Source of the DNA: JAENVU01 sp046598395
GTDB lineage: Bacteria; Actinomycetota; Acidimicrobiia; IMCC26256; JAENVU01
DNA length: 64,000 nucleotides
Direction: 5' to 3'
Assembly (NCBI GenBank): GCA_046598395.1
Contig: JBKJIQ010000050.1
Location: 46,296 to 110,295, forward strand
Part shown: positions 16,631 through 25,324 of the stretch, piece after piece
How the letters are laid out: each line of letters opens with the position of its first letter
How positions within the stretch are numbered: the first letter of the stretch is position 1
Notes under the pieces: generated by a model
Databases searched by the model: none
The model's input: only the letters and a program-made list of their open reading frames with translations
Told to the model about the DNA's origin: nothing
Made by a program: the position numbers and the translations under genes

Positions 16631-17782
16631 TCAGGCGAGCGCGGTGCGGACGAGCGTGCCGACGGCCTCGTGTTCGGTGAGGAATCCGTCGTGACCATCG
16701 AGTGAGTCGATGATGGTCAGCGGCTGAGCGCCGGGGATGAGTGCGGCGAGCTCGTGTTGCAGGCGCGGTGGATAGAGCCGATCCGTCGCGATACCCGCGA
16801 GTGTGACCACACCACTCACGCGAGCGAGCGCGGTGGCGATCCCACCGCGGCCGCGGCCAACGTCGTGGGTGTTCATGGCCCGAGACAGGGTGACGTACGT
16901 GTTGGCGTCGAAACGGGACGCAAGCTTCTCGCCGTGGTACTCGAGGTAGGACTCGATCGCGTACCGGCCGCCTTCGAGCGGTTGTTCGTCGCCTTGATGG
17001 CCCGCGCCGAAGCGCGTATCGAACTCGACCTCGGACCGATACGACACCTGACCGATTCCGCGTGCGAGCGACATCCCCCGCCAGGGGCCATCGCCGGGCG
17101 CGGCGTCGTAGTAGTCGCCACCCTGATACGCCGGGTCGGCTTGGATCGCACGGATCTGGAGCGAACACAACGCGATTTCTTCAGCAGTGGAGCGCGCTCC
17201 GCACGCGATGATCACGGCGCGCGGGACGCGGTGGGGAAACGACACCGCCCATTCGAGCGCGCGCTGTCCGCCCATCGAACCACCCACGACCGCCGACCAC
17301 TGTTCGATACCGAGGACGTCGGCCAATGCGGCCTCCACCACCACTTGGTCCCGAATCGTGACGACCGGAAATCGCGAGCCGTAGGCCGCGCCGGTCGCCG
17401 GGTCGGTGGAGGCCGGTCCGGTGGTGCCCTGGCATCCACCGAGCACGTTGGGGCACACCACGAAGAACCGATCGGTGTCGATCGCACGACCGGGTCCCAC
17501 GATCGTGTCCCACCAACCCACCAGGGAGTGTCCGGGACCGGCCGGTCCGTAGGCATGGCTGTCTCCGGTGAGGGCGTGCAGCACCAGGAGCGCGTTCGAC
17601 CGATCGGAGTTCAGTTCGCCCCAAGTCTCGTAGGCCACGGTCACGTGCGCAAGCTGTCCGCCGGTTTCGAGCACGTGTGCTCGTGCGTCGAACAGCGTCG
17701 CGAACTGCCGACGCCCCGGCGGGTCTCCGGTCCGCCAAGCACCCGTGACCGGCGGCCCCGGGTGATCGGCAGCGTCGTTCAC
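16631..17782 (-). CDS. metX: Homoserine O-acetyltransferase
   Basis: Alpha/beta-hydrolase-fold enzyme of 383 aa that acetylates homoserine for direct sulfhydrylation to homocysteine. The nucleophile elbow is GGSMGGQ (about 160), the Asp lies in IATDRLYPP and the His in DGHDGFL near the C-terminus. LNPVN-like substrate loops are represented by HALTGDSHAYG and GPGRAID. It uses a GTG that overlaps the TGA of the upstream HEPN-like gene (GTGA, 17782-17779), so its translation appears coupled to that gene. Its usual partner metY is upstream on the same strand. Confidence 0.93.
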   Translation of the reverse strand: MNDAADHPGPPVTGAWRTGDPPGRRQFATLFDARAHVLETGGQLAHVTVAYETWGELNSDRSNALLVLHALTGDSHAYGPAGPGHSLVGWWDTIVGPGRAIDTDRFFVVCPNVLGGCQGTTGPASTDPATGAAYGSRFPVVTIRDQVVVEAALADVLGIEQWSAVVGGSMGGQRALEWAVSFPHRVPRAVIIACGARSTAEEIALCSLQIRAIQADPAYQGGDYYDAAPGDGPWRGMSLARGIGQVSYRSEVEFDTRFGAGHQGDEQPLEGGRYAIESYLEYHGEKLASRFDANTYVTLSRAMNTHDVGRGRGGIATALARVSGVVTLAGIATDRLYPPRLQHELAALIPGAQPLTIIDSLDGHDGFLTEHEAVGTLVRTALA

Positions 17783-18171
17783 GATTTCCTCAGAATGTCG
17801 GTAGCGGCGTCCACCAGCTTGCGAGCCCGACGAAGTGAGGCGGTGACGTCGGCGGCCCTGACGGTACGGCCTTCGTAGGCCGCGGTGGTTTTCAGGGCGA
17901 GGAGGCGCCCGAGGTCATTGCCGAGACCGGAGTCGACGCTCGCGAGGAGCGTGATCGCGGCGGCATGGTCCTGGTCGGCTGACCGTTCCCCGAGATGGAC
18001 GCAACACATAACATCCGATGCGGCGATTCCGGCGTGTACCGCGTTGGTTACCACGACATCGCGATTGCATCCTTGCGAAGACAGCTGTTCTGCGGCATCG
18101 AGGAACGCGACCGACGACAGGTGACGAGCGCGGGCCTCAGCGAGGTTGCAGGTTCGCCGACGTTGCTTCAT
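17779..18171 (-). CDS. HEPN-domain partner of a MNT nucleotidyltransferase
   Basis: All-helical 130-aa protein. NAVHAGIAASDVMCCVHLG and SLRRARKLVDAATDIL fit the HEPN-like proteins that pair with minimal nucleotidyltransferases. I find no canonical R-X4-6-H ribonuclease motif, so RNase activity is doubtful. Its start overlaps the stop of the MNT gene (ATGA, 18171-18168) and its stop overlaps the metX start, giving a three-gene coupled run. A toxin-antitoxin role is inferred from the pairing only. Confidence 0.65.
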   Translation of the reverse strand: MKQRRRTCNLAEARARHLSSVAFLDAAEQLSSQGCNRDVVVTNAVHAGIAASDVMCCVHLGERSADQDHAAAITLLASVDSGLGNDLGRLLALKTTAAYEGRTVRAADVTASLRRARKLVDAATDILRKS

Positions 18172-18776
18172 CGTGCTCGCGCGAGGAGCCGGTCGGATCC
18201 CTCGACGAGCTCGATGCCATCAGCGCGCAACGACCCGATGATCGGATTTGCGGAGCGGACGAGCTCCCGGAATCGCGCCGTGCTGTAGTCGATGACCTGC
18301 GCAGCATTGCCGGTGATGTCCCGCGTTCGCTGGACCAGGCTGCCGATCTGTTGGTCCCAGATCTCCGATGGCTCACGGCGAGAGACTGCAACGATGTCGA
18401 CGTCGGACTGCCGACCTCCGTCGGCCCGAGCCGCCGATCCGAAAAGCCATGCAGCACGTGCAGGCTCCGACCAGTCACGGATACACGCCTGGAGGCGATC
18501 GATGAGCTCGGCCCGCAGCGTGACGAGCTCAACGAGGGCAGGCACCGCTAGGTGTTGACGGTTCAGAGAGACCTCCACCGAGCGACCGGTTGGTCGCTGC
18601 GAGACGAGACCGGAGAGCGCGAGATCGTCGATGATGCGGCGAGCCGTTGCGGGCGGAACGTGGGCGAGGGTTGCCAACTCCCGGCCGGTCACCGGTCGAC
18701 GGAGCCGCACCAGCGTGGCGAGGAGGGTCCCCCGATGACCAGGTATGAGATCCGCAATGGGTGCCGAGAGATCGAT
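18168..18776 (-). CDS. MNT-type nucleotidyltransferase with N-terminal winged HTH
   Basis: Protein of 180 aa if started at GTG 18710, or 202 aa from 18776. An HTH region (GRELATLAHVPPATARRIID) precedes a minimal nucleotidyltransferase domain with GSAARADGGRQSDVDIVAV, the GS...DxD metal-binding site, about two thirds in. In HEPN-MNT modules this enzyme modifies and silences the HEPN partner. Homologous N-termini of the type DLSAPIxxxIPG lie upstream of the GTG, in frame back to 18776, where the codon is ATC. A TATACT -10 box is six bases before it, so a leaderless non-AUG start, or a mutated start, is possible. Confidence 0.7.
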   Translation of the reverse strand: MDLSAPIADLIPGHRGTLLATLVRLRRPVTGRELATLAHVPPATARRIIDDLALSGLVSQRPTGRSVEVSLNRQHLAVPALVELVTLRAELIDRLQACIRDWSEPARAAWLFGSAARADGGRQSDVDIVAVSRREPSEIWDQQIGSLVQRTRDITGNAAQVIDYSTARFRELVRSANPIIGSLRADGIELVEGSDRLLARAR

Positions 18777-18782
18777 GTGGAC

Positions 18783-18788
18783 AGTATA
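18783..18788 (-). promoter_or_regulatory. -10 box of the MNT-HEPN(-metX) unit
   Basis: TATACT on the minus strand, near-ideal for the housekeeping sigma factor and the most consensus -10 seen in the window. Transcription would begin at about 18776. It lies between metY and the MNT gene, so metX may have its own transcript from here. Confidence 0.6.
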
Positions 18789-18902
18789 GACCCCCGATGA
18801 CTCAGGAATGAGCCATATGCGTCATGGATGAGTCAACCCGGTCCACGGGCGCACAGGATCGGACAACCGCATCGCGTCACAGGAATCATGCCCGCGATGG
18901 GG

Positions 18903-20201
18903 TTACGCGCCTTTCGCGGCGCGGAACCCGGCGTCCAAGTCGGCGGTGATGTCGTCCACGGATTCGATGCCGATGGACAAGCGGACCAGTTCCGGCGTGA
19001 CGCCCGCGGCGTCTTGCTCCTCCGGGGTGAGTTGCTGGTGGGTGGTGCTGGCCGGGTGGATCGCGAGGGTGCGCACGTCGCCCACGTTGGCGAGATGACT
19101 AATGAGCTCGAGACTGTCGATGAACTTCCGACCGGCCTTCAGCCCTCCCTTGATGCCGAACGCGATGATCGCGCCTTGCCCACGCGGGAGGTAGTGCTGC
19201 GCGCGGGCGTGCCACGGGCTCGACTCGAGACCCGGGTAGGCAACCCACTCCACCTCGTCGCGTGCCTCGAGCCACTGGGCCACCACGCACGCGTTCTGGC
19301 AGTGCCGCTCCATGCGCAGACTCAACGTCTCGAGTCCCTGGATCATCAAGAATGCATTGAACGGCGAGATCGCGGCACCGATGTCGCGGAGGTAGGTGAG
19401 CCGGGCCTTGAGGATGTAGCGCGCGGGGAAGAGCGCCTCGGGGAGTGCAGAGAACGCAAGACCGTGGTAGCTCGGTTCCGGCTCCGTGAAGTTCGGGAAC
19501 CGACCGCTGCCCTCGTAGTCGAAGGTTCCACCATCCACGATCACGCCACCGATCGATGTTCCGTGACCGCCAATGAACTTCGTGGCGGAGTGCGTCACGA
19601 TGTCGGCGCCGTGCGAAAGCGGTTGGCACAGGTACGGCGACGCCAACGTGTTGTCGATCACGAGCGGAATCCCCGCCGCGTGGGCGATGTCCGAGATTCC
19701 CTCGAAATCGAGAATGTCGCCTTTCGGGTTGCCGATCGACTCGCCGTAGAACGCCTTCGTGTTCGGGCGGATCGCCGCCTTCCACGCGTCGAGATCGTCG
19801 GGGTCGGCAATGAACGACACCTCGATGCCCATCTTCGGGAAGGTGTAGTGGAGTTGGTTGTAGGTGCCGCCGTAGAGCGATGAGCTCGCGACGATGTGGC
19901 CGCCATTCTCCGCGAGGTTCAGGAGCGCAATCGTCTGAGCGGCTTGACCGCTACTGGTGGCCAGCGCGCCGATGCCACCCTCGAGTGCGGCGACGCGCGC
20001 CTCGAACACGGCCTGGGTGGGGTTCATGATTCGCGTGTAGATGTTCCCCATCTCGGCGAGGCCGAAGAGGTTGGCCGCGTGCTCGGTGTCGCGAAACACG
20101 AACGACGTGGTCTGGTAGATCGGGACCGCACGGGCACCCGTGGTGGGATCCGGGTCGGCTCCCGCATGAACCTGACGCGTTTCGAAACCCCAATCGGCCA
20201 T
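18903..20201 (-). CDS. metY: O-acetylhomoserine sulfhydrylase
   Basis: PLP enzyme of 432 aa of the Cys/Met metabolism family that makes homocysteine from O-acetylhomoserine and sulfide, i.e. the next step after MetX. Markers are ETRQVHAG at the N-terminus, YTRIMNPTQAVFE, SGQAAQTIAL, GESIGNPKGD, VIDNTLASPY and the PLP lysine in HSATKFIGGHG. The ATG at 20201 follows GGAGG by seven bases. A TAGCGT -10 box further upstream implies a leadered transcript; I could not identify a SAM-type riboswitch in the leader. Confidence 0.93.
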   Translation of the reverse strand: MADWGFETRQVHAGADPDPTTGARAVPIYQTTSFVFRDTEHAANLFGLAEMGNIYTRIMNPTQAVFEARVAALEGGIGALATSSGQAAQTIALLNLAENGGHIVASSSLYGGTYNQLHYTFPKMGIEVSFIADPDDLDAWKAAIRPNTKAFYGESIGNPKGDILDFEGISDIAHAAGIPLVIDNTLASPYLCQPLSHGADIVTHSATKFIGGHGTSIGGVIVDGGTFDYEGSGRFPNFTEPEPSYHGLAFSALPEALFPARYILKARLTYLRDIGAAISPFNAFLMIQGLETLSLRMERHCQNACVVAQWLEARDEVEWVAYPGLESSPWHARAQHYLPRGQGAIIAFGIKGGLKAGRKFIDSLELISHLANVGDVRTLAIHPASTTHQQLTPEEQDAAGVTPELVRLSIGIESVDDITADLDAGFRAAKGA

Positions 20202-20394
20202 GACCAATCCTCCAGAGTGCGATGTGATGAACGGCGAACGCTACGGGCGGGATAGTCGATTGGTCAAAGACCTCGTTCGGTGATCGCCGCGCGTCTGCCG
20301 GTCGATGCCTCGGATCACCGGGTAGGACGTGGTGTTTGAGCCTTCGTGGTAGCTGGTCCGCGTTTGGCGCCGTGGGGGCGACGATGATGGAGCC

Positions 20395-20835
20395 ATGACC
20401 GATGACCAGTCGCCACCGCCGCAGTCACCTGCGCCTCCTCCCGTCGCGCCACCGCCACCGGCGGTTCCTGCGATGCGGGGTCAGGTGGGCCAGTCACGGA
20501 GCGCGGGGATGACGATCCTCCTCACCTTCGTCACGTGTGGGATCTGGCATCTGGCCTGGACCTACTGGGCGTTCGAGGAGAACAAGAGCTGGGCCGGCGA
20601 AGGCGTTGGCGGTCTGGTCGGGTTGCTGCTCGCGTTCGTGTGCGGCATCGTGAACTGGTTCCTGCTGCCGAGCGAGATCGAAAAGATCTACCTCGCCGAC
20701 GGCCGCGAGAGCCCGGTGACCGCGCTCACCGGCTTGTGGGTGCTCCTTCCGCTCGCGGGTTTCTTTGTGTGGCAGTTCAAGGTGCAGGGCGCGCTGAATG
20801 ACTTCTGGGTATCCAAAGGCGCGGTACCGGCCTGA
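20395..20835 (+). CDS. DUF4234 membrane protein
   Basis: Protein of 146 aa with a Pro-rich N-terminus (residues 6-27), then RSAGMTILLTFVTCGIWHL and a DUF4234-like WTYWAFEENK helix. Three TM segments follow, with the last ending in a basic/aromatic loop (FKVQGALNDFW). The function of DUF4234 proteins is unknown. It starts a run of small membrane proteins on this strand. Confidence 0.75.
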   Translation: MTDDQSPPPQSPAPPPVAPPPPAVPAMRGQVGQSRSAGMTILLTFVTCGIWHLAWTYWAFEENKSWAGEGVGGLVGLLLAFVCGIVNWFLLPSEIEKIYLADGRESPVTALTGLWVLLPLAGFFVWQFKVQGALNDFWVSKGAVPA

Positions 20836-20846
20836 TCGACCGGGCT

Positions 20847-21293
20847 GTGTCAGGGTTGGCGGTCATGGAGACCGCAACGCGCGTCGGCGGGATTCGTCGG
20901 CCCCACGCGGCGCCGGTGATGGCCGGAGTCCTGATGGCCACGGGGTGTGTCGCACTCGCGCTCGTGGACCCGGCCGGCGGTCCGCCGATCTGTCCGTTCA
21001 AGGCCATGACCGGGCTCGACTGCCCGGGGTGCGGCGGGACGCGCGCAGTTCATCAACTGCTGAACGGGCACCTGATGGCTGCGCTCGATCTCAACGTGCT
21101 CGCAGTGCTCGTGCTCCCGCTCCTGGCTTGGGCCGCGTTCGTTGGTCTGACGCGAGGCTTCGGTGGCCCGAGCTGGCCGATGCTGCGCGTGTCGCGGAAC
21201 TGGTTGGTGGGTGCGTTGGTGGTGGTGATCGCGTTCGGTGTGGTGCGCAATCTGCCGGTCCCGCCGTTCTCGTGGCTGGGGACGGGCACCTAA
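20847..21293 (+). CDS. DUF2752 membrane protein
   Basis: Small membrane protein of 148 aa with the family signature CPFKAMTGLDCPGCGGTRA (about 48-66; four Cys) and HQLLNGHLMAALDLN, plus three hydrophobic helices. The function is unknown. A paralogue is at 29192-29647. The GTG at 20847 or the ATG six codons later could be the start. Confidence 0.8.
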   Translation: MSGLAVMETATRVGGIRRPHAAPVMAGVLMATGCVALALVDPAGGPPICPFKAMTGLDCPGCGGTRAVHQLLNGHLMAALDLNVLAVLVLPLLAWAAFVGLTRGFGGPSWPMLRVSRNWLVGALVVVIAFGVVRNLPVPPFSWLGTGT

Positions 21294-21321
21294 CGATCAC
21301 GTTGCCGGTTCGTGCGCCCGC

Positions 21322-22065
21322 TCAGGCGAGGCCTTGTTTCCGGGCCAGGACCCATTCGAGCAACTGCTCATCGGCCAGGTTCACATTCATGCCGGGGATA
21401 CGCGTGCGAAATCGGGTGGCCAGCTGCCCGGAGAGTTGGATCCGCGCGTTGACCGGGAGGGCGTCGCGTCGTTCCAGGTAGCGCTGGACCACGGCAACTT
21501 CGTTGACGGTGATCGCCCCCACATCCCAGGCCAGGCTGGCCGGGGCCGGCGTGGTGAGCGCTCGGGAGATTGCGGGGCCCGCGCCTTGGAAACGTTCGCG
21601 CACCACGATGGTGCCCGCCGCGAGGTCTCCGAGGCGTTGACTGTGTTCGCTGACGAATGCCGCGATGAACCCCACCGGAAAGATGAAGAACGTCAGGATC
21701 ATCCAGCCATCGATCAGCCGGAGCAGATTGCGGATGAGGCTCGCGGTGGGATCCACGGGGTCGCCGTTCAGCTTCATCACGCGGAGCCCGGCCGCGGCCT
21801 TCCCGGGAGTCCGTCCCTGGTTGAAGAGCTCAAACAGGATTTGATAGCCGAAGAACACCGAAAAGGTGATGACGATCAGGGCGGCGCGTCCGAAACCGTT
21901 GGAGATGCCCGCGGCTCCGAACGTGAGGTACACCGCGATGAGTGTGACGAACTCGATGAACGCGTCGAGCATCCCGGCCAGGAATCGCGAGCCCACGCCG
22001 GCCACGACCAGCTCCACCACTACACCCTCAGGGGTGGAAATCCTGAGACGGTCATCCAACTCCAC
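21322..22065 (-). CDS. RDD-family membrane protein
   Basis: Protein of 247 aa. The RDD domain has its first conserved residues around SRFLAGMLDAFIEF (Arg replaced by neighbouring context), three TM helices, and a TPGKAAAGLRVMKLNGDPV loop. A soluble tail (about 150-247) includes RYLERRDALP. It commonly accompanies the DUF58/MoxR cluster found next to it. The GTG at 22065 has a TACCGT -10 box six bases upstream; a divergent promoter for the SpoIIM gene shares the 24-bp gap. Confidence 0.82.
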   Translation of the reverse strand: MELDDRLRISTPEGVVVELVVAGVGSRFLAGMLDAFIEFVTLIAVYLTFGAAGISNGFGRAALIVITFSVFFGYQILFELFNQGRTPGKAAAGLRVMKLNGDPVDPTASLIRNLLRLIDGWMILTFFIFPVGFIAAFVSEHSQRLGDLAAGTIVVRERFQGAGPAISRALTTPAPASLAWDVGAITVNEVAVVQRYLERRDALPVNARIQLSGQLATRFRTRIPGMNVNLADEQLLEWVLARKQGLA

Positions 22066-22089
22066 CCCGGAACGGTAGACAATCCCGGT

Positions 22090-23112
22090 ATGGATCGTGA
22101 GCCATTCATTGCTGAGCGCGAAGCCCGATGGTCCGAACTCGACGCGATGCTCGAGCGCGGGCGCGCGTTACGCCGCGATCCCGTGCAGCTGCGACGGTTC
22201 GCAGAGCTCTACCGAGCGACCGCGGCCGACTTCGCAATCGCGACGCGCGCGCTCCCGGGGGATCCGGTCCTGGGTTCGCTCGGCCGGCGGGTGATCGCGG
22301 CGCGCCAACTCCTCAACGGATTCAACCGCGGTCGACCGCGGATCGGGTTCTTCCTCACCACCGGCTATTGGCGACGGATTCGAGAACGTCCGCAGATTCT
22401 GCTCGTGGCGTTTCTCTTCCTGATGGTGCCGTGGCTGATGGCCTCGGTCTGGGCAACGCGTGAACCCGCGCGTGCCGCGGGCCTCGCCGGAAGCGGCGCG
22501 CAGTCGGTGATCACGCGTGACACCGCCGACTTCAAACTCTCGCCGAGTGAGAAGGCCGAGACGTCGTCTGCGATCTTCACGAACAACATCCGCGTCGCGT
22601 TCATGGCATTCGCGCTGGGCATCGCGGGCGGGATCGGCGCGCTGTTTCTGCTCGGCTACCAGGGGGTCGTGCTCGGCGCGACGTTTGGACTTGCAATACA
22701 CGTGGGGAACTCCGGACCGCTGTTTGAGTTCGTGTTTCCCCACGGCGTGCTCGAGTTGAGTTGCATCATCGTGGCGGGCGCGGCCGGGATGCGGATGGGG
22801 TGGGCATTGGTAGCGCCGGGCTACCGCACGCGCGGTGATGCGTTGCGGGCCGAGGCGGCGGGCGCCGTGGAGATGGTGGTGGGTACCGCGTTGGTGTTGG
22901 TGTTCTGCGGCATCGTGGAAGGCTCACTGTCGACGTCGGGAATCGGCATCGGACCGGGAATCGCGGTCGGGCTCTTCCTCGGTGGCGGTTTCTGGACGTT
23001 GGTGTTCTGGCGGGGGCGTCCGGTCCACGATCCGGTGGCTGCGTTCACTAAACCGGTGGAGCCGATTGCGTTACGACCGCGCCTTACAGACGCGAGCGGG
23101 TCTTCGCCCTGA
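22090..23112 (+). CDS. SpoIIM/DUF95 stage II sporulation M-like membrane protein
   Basis: Protein of 340 aa. An N-terminal soluble helical region (SELDAMLERGRALRRD, LRRFAELYRATAADFA) is followed by GYWRRIRERPQILL and four or more TM helices. FTNNIRVAFMAFALGIAGGIG, GNSGPLFEFVFPHGVLEL and LVFCGIVEGSLS are typical of the family. These proteins sit with RDD, DUF58 and MoxR genes in many non-sporulating actinobacteria. The 3' end overlaps the convergent DUF58 gene by 29 bases. Confidence 0.88.
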   Translation: MDREPFIAEREARWSELDAMLERGRALRRDPVQLRRFAELYRATAADFAIATRALPGDPVLGSLGRRVIAARQLLNGFNRGRPRIGFFLTTGYWRRIRERPQILLVAFLFLMVPWLMASVWATREPARAAGLAGSGAQSVITRDTADFKLSPSEKAETSSAIFTNNIRVAFMAFALGIAGGIGALFLLGYQGVVLGATFGLAIHVGNSGPLFEFVFPHGVLELSCIIVAGAAGMRMGWALVAPGYRTRGDALRAEAAGAVEMVVGTALVLVFCGIVEGSLSTSGIGIGPGIAVGLFLGGGFWTLVFWRGRPVHDPVAAFTKPVEPIALRPRLTDASGSSP

Positions 23113-24391
23113 GGTAGCTGCGCACGCACGCCTCGGTGAGAGCATTCGGCAGCGCTTCGATCACGGTCGCGCCGGCGCGTTCGAGCCCGTACACCACGGC
23201 ACGGCGGTGGGCGAGCAGATCCACCGCCGCGGCGGCTCGATACACCTCAGGAACCGTGGCGGGCGGCGTGCGCCGGTAGTGATCCAGGTCGGGGTCGATC
23301 GCGCTGACCACGATCACCGCATGGCGACGGGCCAACACGGGGACTGCACGAAGTAGCTCGGATGCCGCGGCGTCGTCGAGGAGGTCGGTGAAGACCATCA
23401 CCAGCGCGCGCTTGCCGCCGCCCACCGAATGGAAGGCCAGCTCGTACGCGGCGTCCACCGGCGCGGGCTCGAGGTCGAAGATCGCGCGCACGACCCCGTC
23501 GGCGCCGCGCCGACGCGGTTCGATCCGCCGCCGCACGGAGTCGGCGAACGCGACCACACCGCACCGATCGCCGAGCTCATCGGCCACGTAGGCGACGGCG
23601 GTGAACGCGTCGAGCGCGGCGTCGAGCCGGGTCCGATCACCAATGGGCGCGCCCATCAGGCGTCCGCTGTCGACGAGTCCGATCACGATGCGGTCCTGCT
23701 CCACTCGGTACTGGTTGCTCATCGGCCGACCCTGGCGCTGGGTCGCGGGCCAGTTCACCTGGCGAATGTCGTCGTCCGGGAGGTAATCGCGAATCGACTC
23801 GAAGTCGGTGCCGAGCCCGAGCGGGCCGCGAGTGAGTTCCCCGGAATCGCGAAAGAGTCCGCGCCGGACCGCGGTGGCGATGCGTCGAGCGTTGGGAACA
23901 TCTGGATACACCACCACCTCGGCGATCTCGCCCGCCGTGCGGTACCAGGCCGCCAGCCGCAACGGCCCGGTGATGCGCACGGCGACGGGCGGAAGGTGGT
24001 GGCGTCCTCTCCGGCCGGCAATGACCTCGGCATCGAGTCGAGTATCGGACTCGGGTGGAGTGATCCACACTTCCTCGGAACGGGGCTGGCGTACCCGAAT
24101 CGTCCCGGGCGGCGAGTCGGTGACCGAGACAGAGATCCTTCCCGGCTGACCCCTCACGAGGAGGCGCGGGAGGTCACGGGTCGTATTGGGCGTGGGCCGT
24201 GCGAAGAGCGCGTCGGCGATGATCGCGCCGGCCACGACGACGGCCGCGAACCCAACGACCGGTCCGGGCAACGCGATCGCGCTGAGCGCAAGCACAACGC
24301 CGAGCAGACCCGCGCGCGCCGTGGGCATCACGGGCGCGACGCCGAGTGCGATGATCGCCAACGCCGCCAGCGCGACCCAGAGGATGAGCAC
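23084..24391 (-). CDS. DUF58 protein (vWA-like) of the MoxR cluster
   Basis: Protein of 435 aa with two N-terminal TM helices (about 5-60), an extracytoplasmic beta region, and the DUF58 core with LGTDFESIRDYLPDDDIRQVNW (about 200-220). A vWA-like domain has VGLVDSGRLMG (MIDAS-like DxSx variant: Asp-Ser-Gly) and VFTDLLDDAAA. It is co-transcribed after moxR with a three-base gap and probably acts with the MoxR ATPase in envelope protein assembly or metal-centre maturation. Confidence 0.85.
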   Translation of the reverse strand: MLILWVALAALAIIALGVAPVMPTARAGLLGVVLALSAIALPGPVVGFAAVVVAGAIIADALFARPTPNTTRDLPRLLVRGQPGRISVSVTDSPPGTIRVRQPRSEEVWITPPESDTRLDAEVIAGRRGRHHLPPVAVRITGPLRLAAWYRTAGEIAEVVVYPDVPNARRIATAVRRGLFRDSGELTRGPLGLGTDFESIRDYLPDDDIRQVNWPATQRQGRPMSNQYRVEQDRIVIGLVDSGRLMGAPIGDRTRLDAALDAFTAVAYVADELGDRCGVVAFADSVRRRIEPRRRGADGVVRAIFDLEPAPVDAAYELAFHSVGGGKRALVMVFTDLLDDAAASELLRAVPVLARRHAVIVVSAIDPDLDHYRRTPPATVPEVYRAAAAVDLLAHRRAVVYGLERAGATVIEALPNALTEACVRSYLRAKTRSRL

Positions 24392-24394
24392 GCG

Positions 24395-25324
24395 TTACCG
24401 CGGAACCGCAACGGATGCGAATGCGGTCCTGATGGCGTCGTCACTCGTGCCGCGTTCGAGTTCGGCTTCGGGCCGAAGTTGGAGACGATGGCGCCACACC
24501 GCGGGCGCCATCCAGGCGACGTCGTCGGGGGTCACGTAATCGCGCCCGGCCATACGCGCGGAGGCCTTGCTCGCGGCGAGTAAGTGCATCAACGATCGTG
24601 GGCTCGCGCCGAGCAACACACTCGGGAGGCGACGCGTCGCGAGTCCGAGCGCCGCGATGTAGCCGAGGATGTCGTCGCTCACGATGGTGGCATCCACGAG
24701 CGCCCGCAACGCGCCGAGCTCCTCGAGATTCGTCACTGCTTCCACGCCGTCCATCGATGCGGGCACCACGCCGTGGTGGGCGATGTGCAACATGGCGAGC
24801 TCGTCGGCGGGCGCGGGATAGCCCATGCTCACCTGCACCAGGAACCGGTCGAGCTGCGCCTCGGGGAGGGGATAGGTGCCCTCGTATTCAATCGGGTTCT
24901 GGGTGGCAATGACGAGGAACGGATCGGGCAGCGGATGGGAGGTGCCGTCGATCGAAACCTGCCGTTCTTGCATCGCCTCGAGCAATGCCGACTGTGCCTT
25001 CGGAGGCGTGCGGTTGATTTCATCGGCCAGGAGCATGTTGGTGAAGACCGGTCCGGGACGGAAGCCCAACTCCTGACCGCGCAGTGCCATGGTCCCGGTG
25101 AGGTCCGATGGCAACATGTCGGGGGTGAACTGCACCCGTCGGAACGACACGCCGAGTGCCCGCGCGATGGTGCTCGCGAGCAGTGACTTCGCCACGCCCG
25201 GCACGCCCTCCAGCAACACGTGACCTTGGACGGAGATGGCGGCAAGGACAAAGTCGGCGGTGTCGTCTTGGCCCACCACCACCTTGCGGATCTCGGTCAG
25301 CAAACGCGAGCGAATCTCTCTCAC
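24395..25324 (-). CDS. MoxR-type AAA+ ATPase
   Basis: Chaperone-like ATPase of 309 aa. It contains Walker A GVPGVAKSLLAS (about 45), the MoxR motif GPVFTNMLLADEINR with Walker B, ALLEAMQERQVSIDG, the sensor region FLVIATQNPIEYEGTYPLPEAQLDRF and the C-terminal lid GASPRSLMHLL. The GTG at 25324 overlaps the TGA of the preceding DUF4350 gene (GTGA). Its neighbours are the standard DUF58/DUF4129/DUF4350 partners. Confidence 0.92.
   Translation of the reverse strand: MREIRSRLLTEIRKVVVGQDDTADFVLAAISVQGHVLLEGVPGVAKSLLASTIARALGVSFRRVQFTPDMLPSDLTGTMALRGQELGFRPGPVFTNMLLADEINRTPPKAQSALLEAMQERQVSIDGTSHPLPDPFLVIATQNPIEYEGTYPLPEAQLDRFLVQVSMGYPAPADELAMLHIAHHGVVPASMDGVEAVTNLEELGALRALVDATIVSDDILGYIAALGLATRRLPSVLLGASPRSLMHLLAASKASARMAGRDYVTPDDVAWMAPAVWRHRLQLRPEAELERGTSDDAIRTAFASVAVPR

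Noticed and set aside
20202..20394. Possible SAM/SAH riboswitch before metY
   Set aside because: I could not find conserved core elements of SAM-I, SAM-IV or SAH motifs in the leader; a covariance-model search would be needed.
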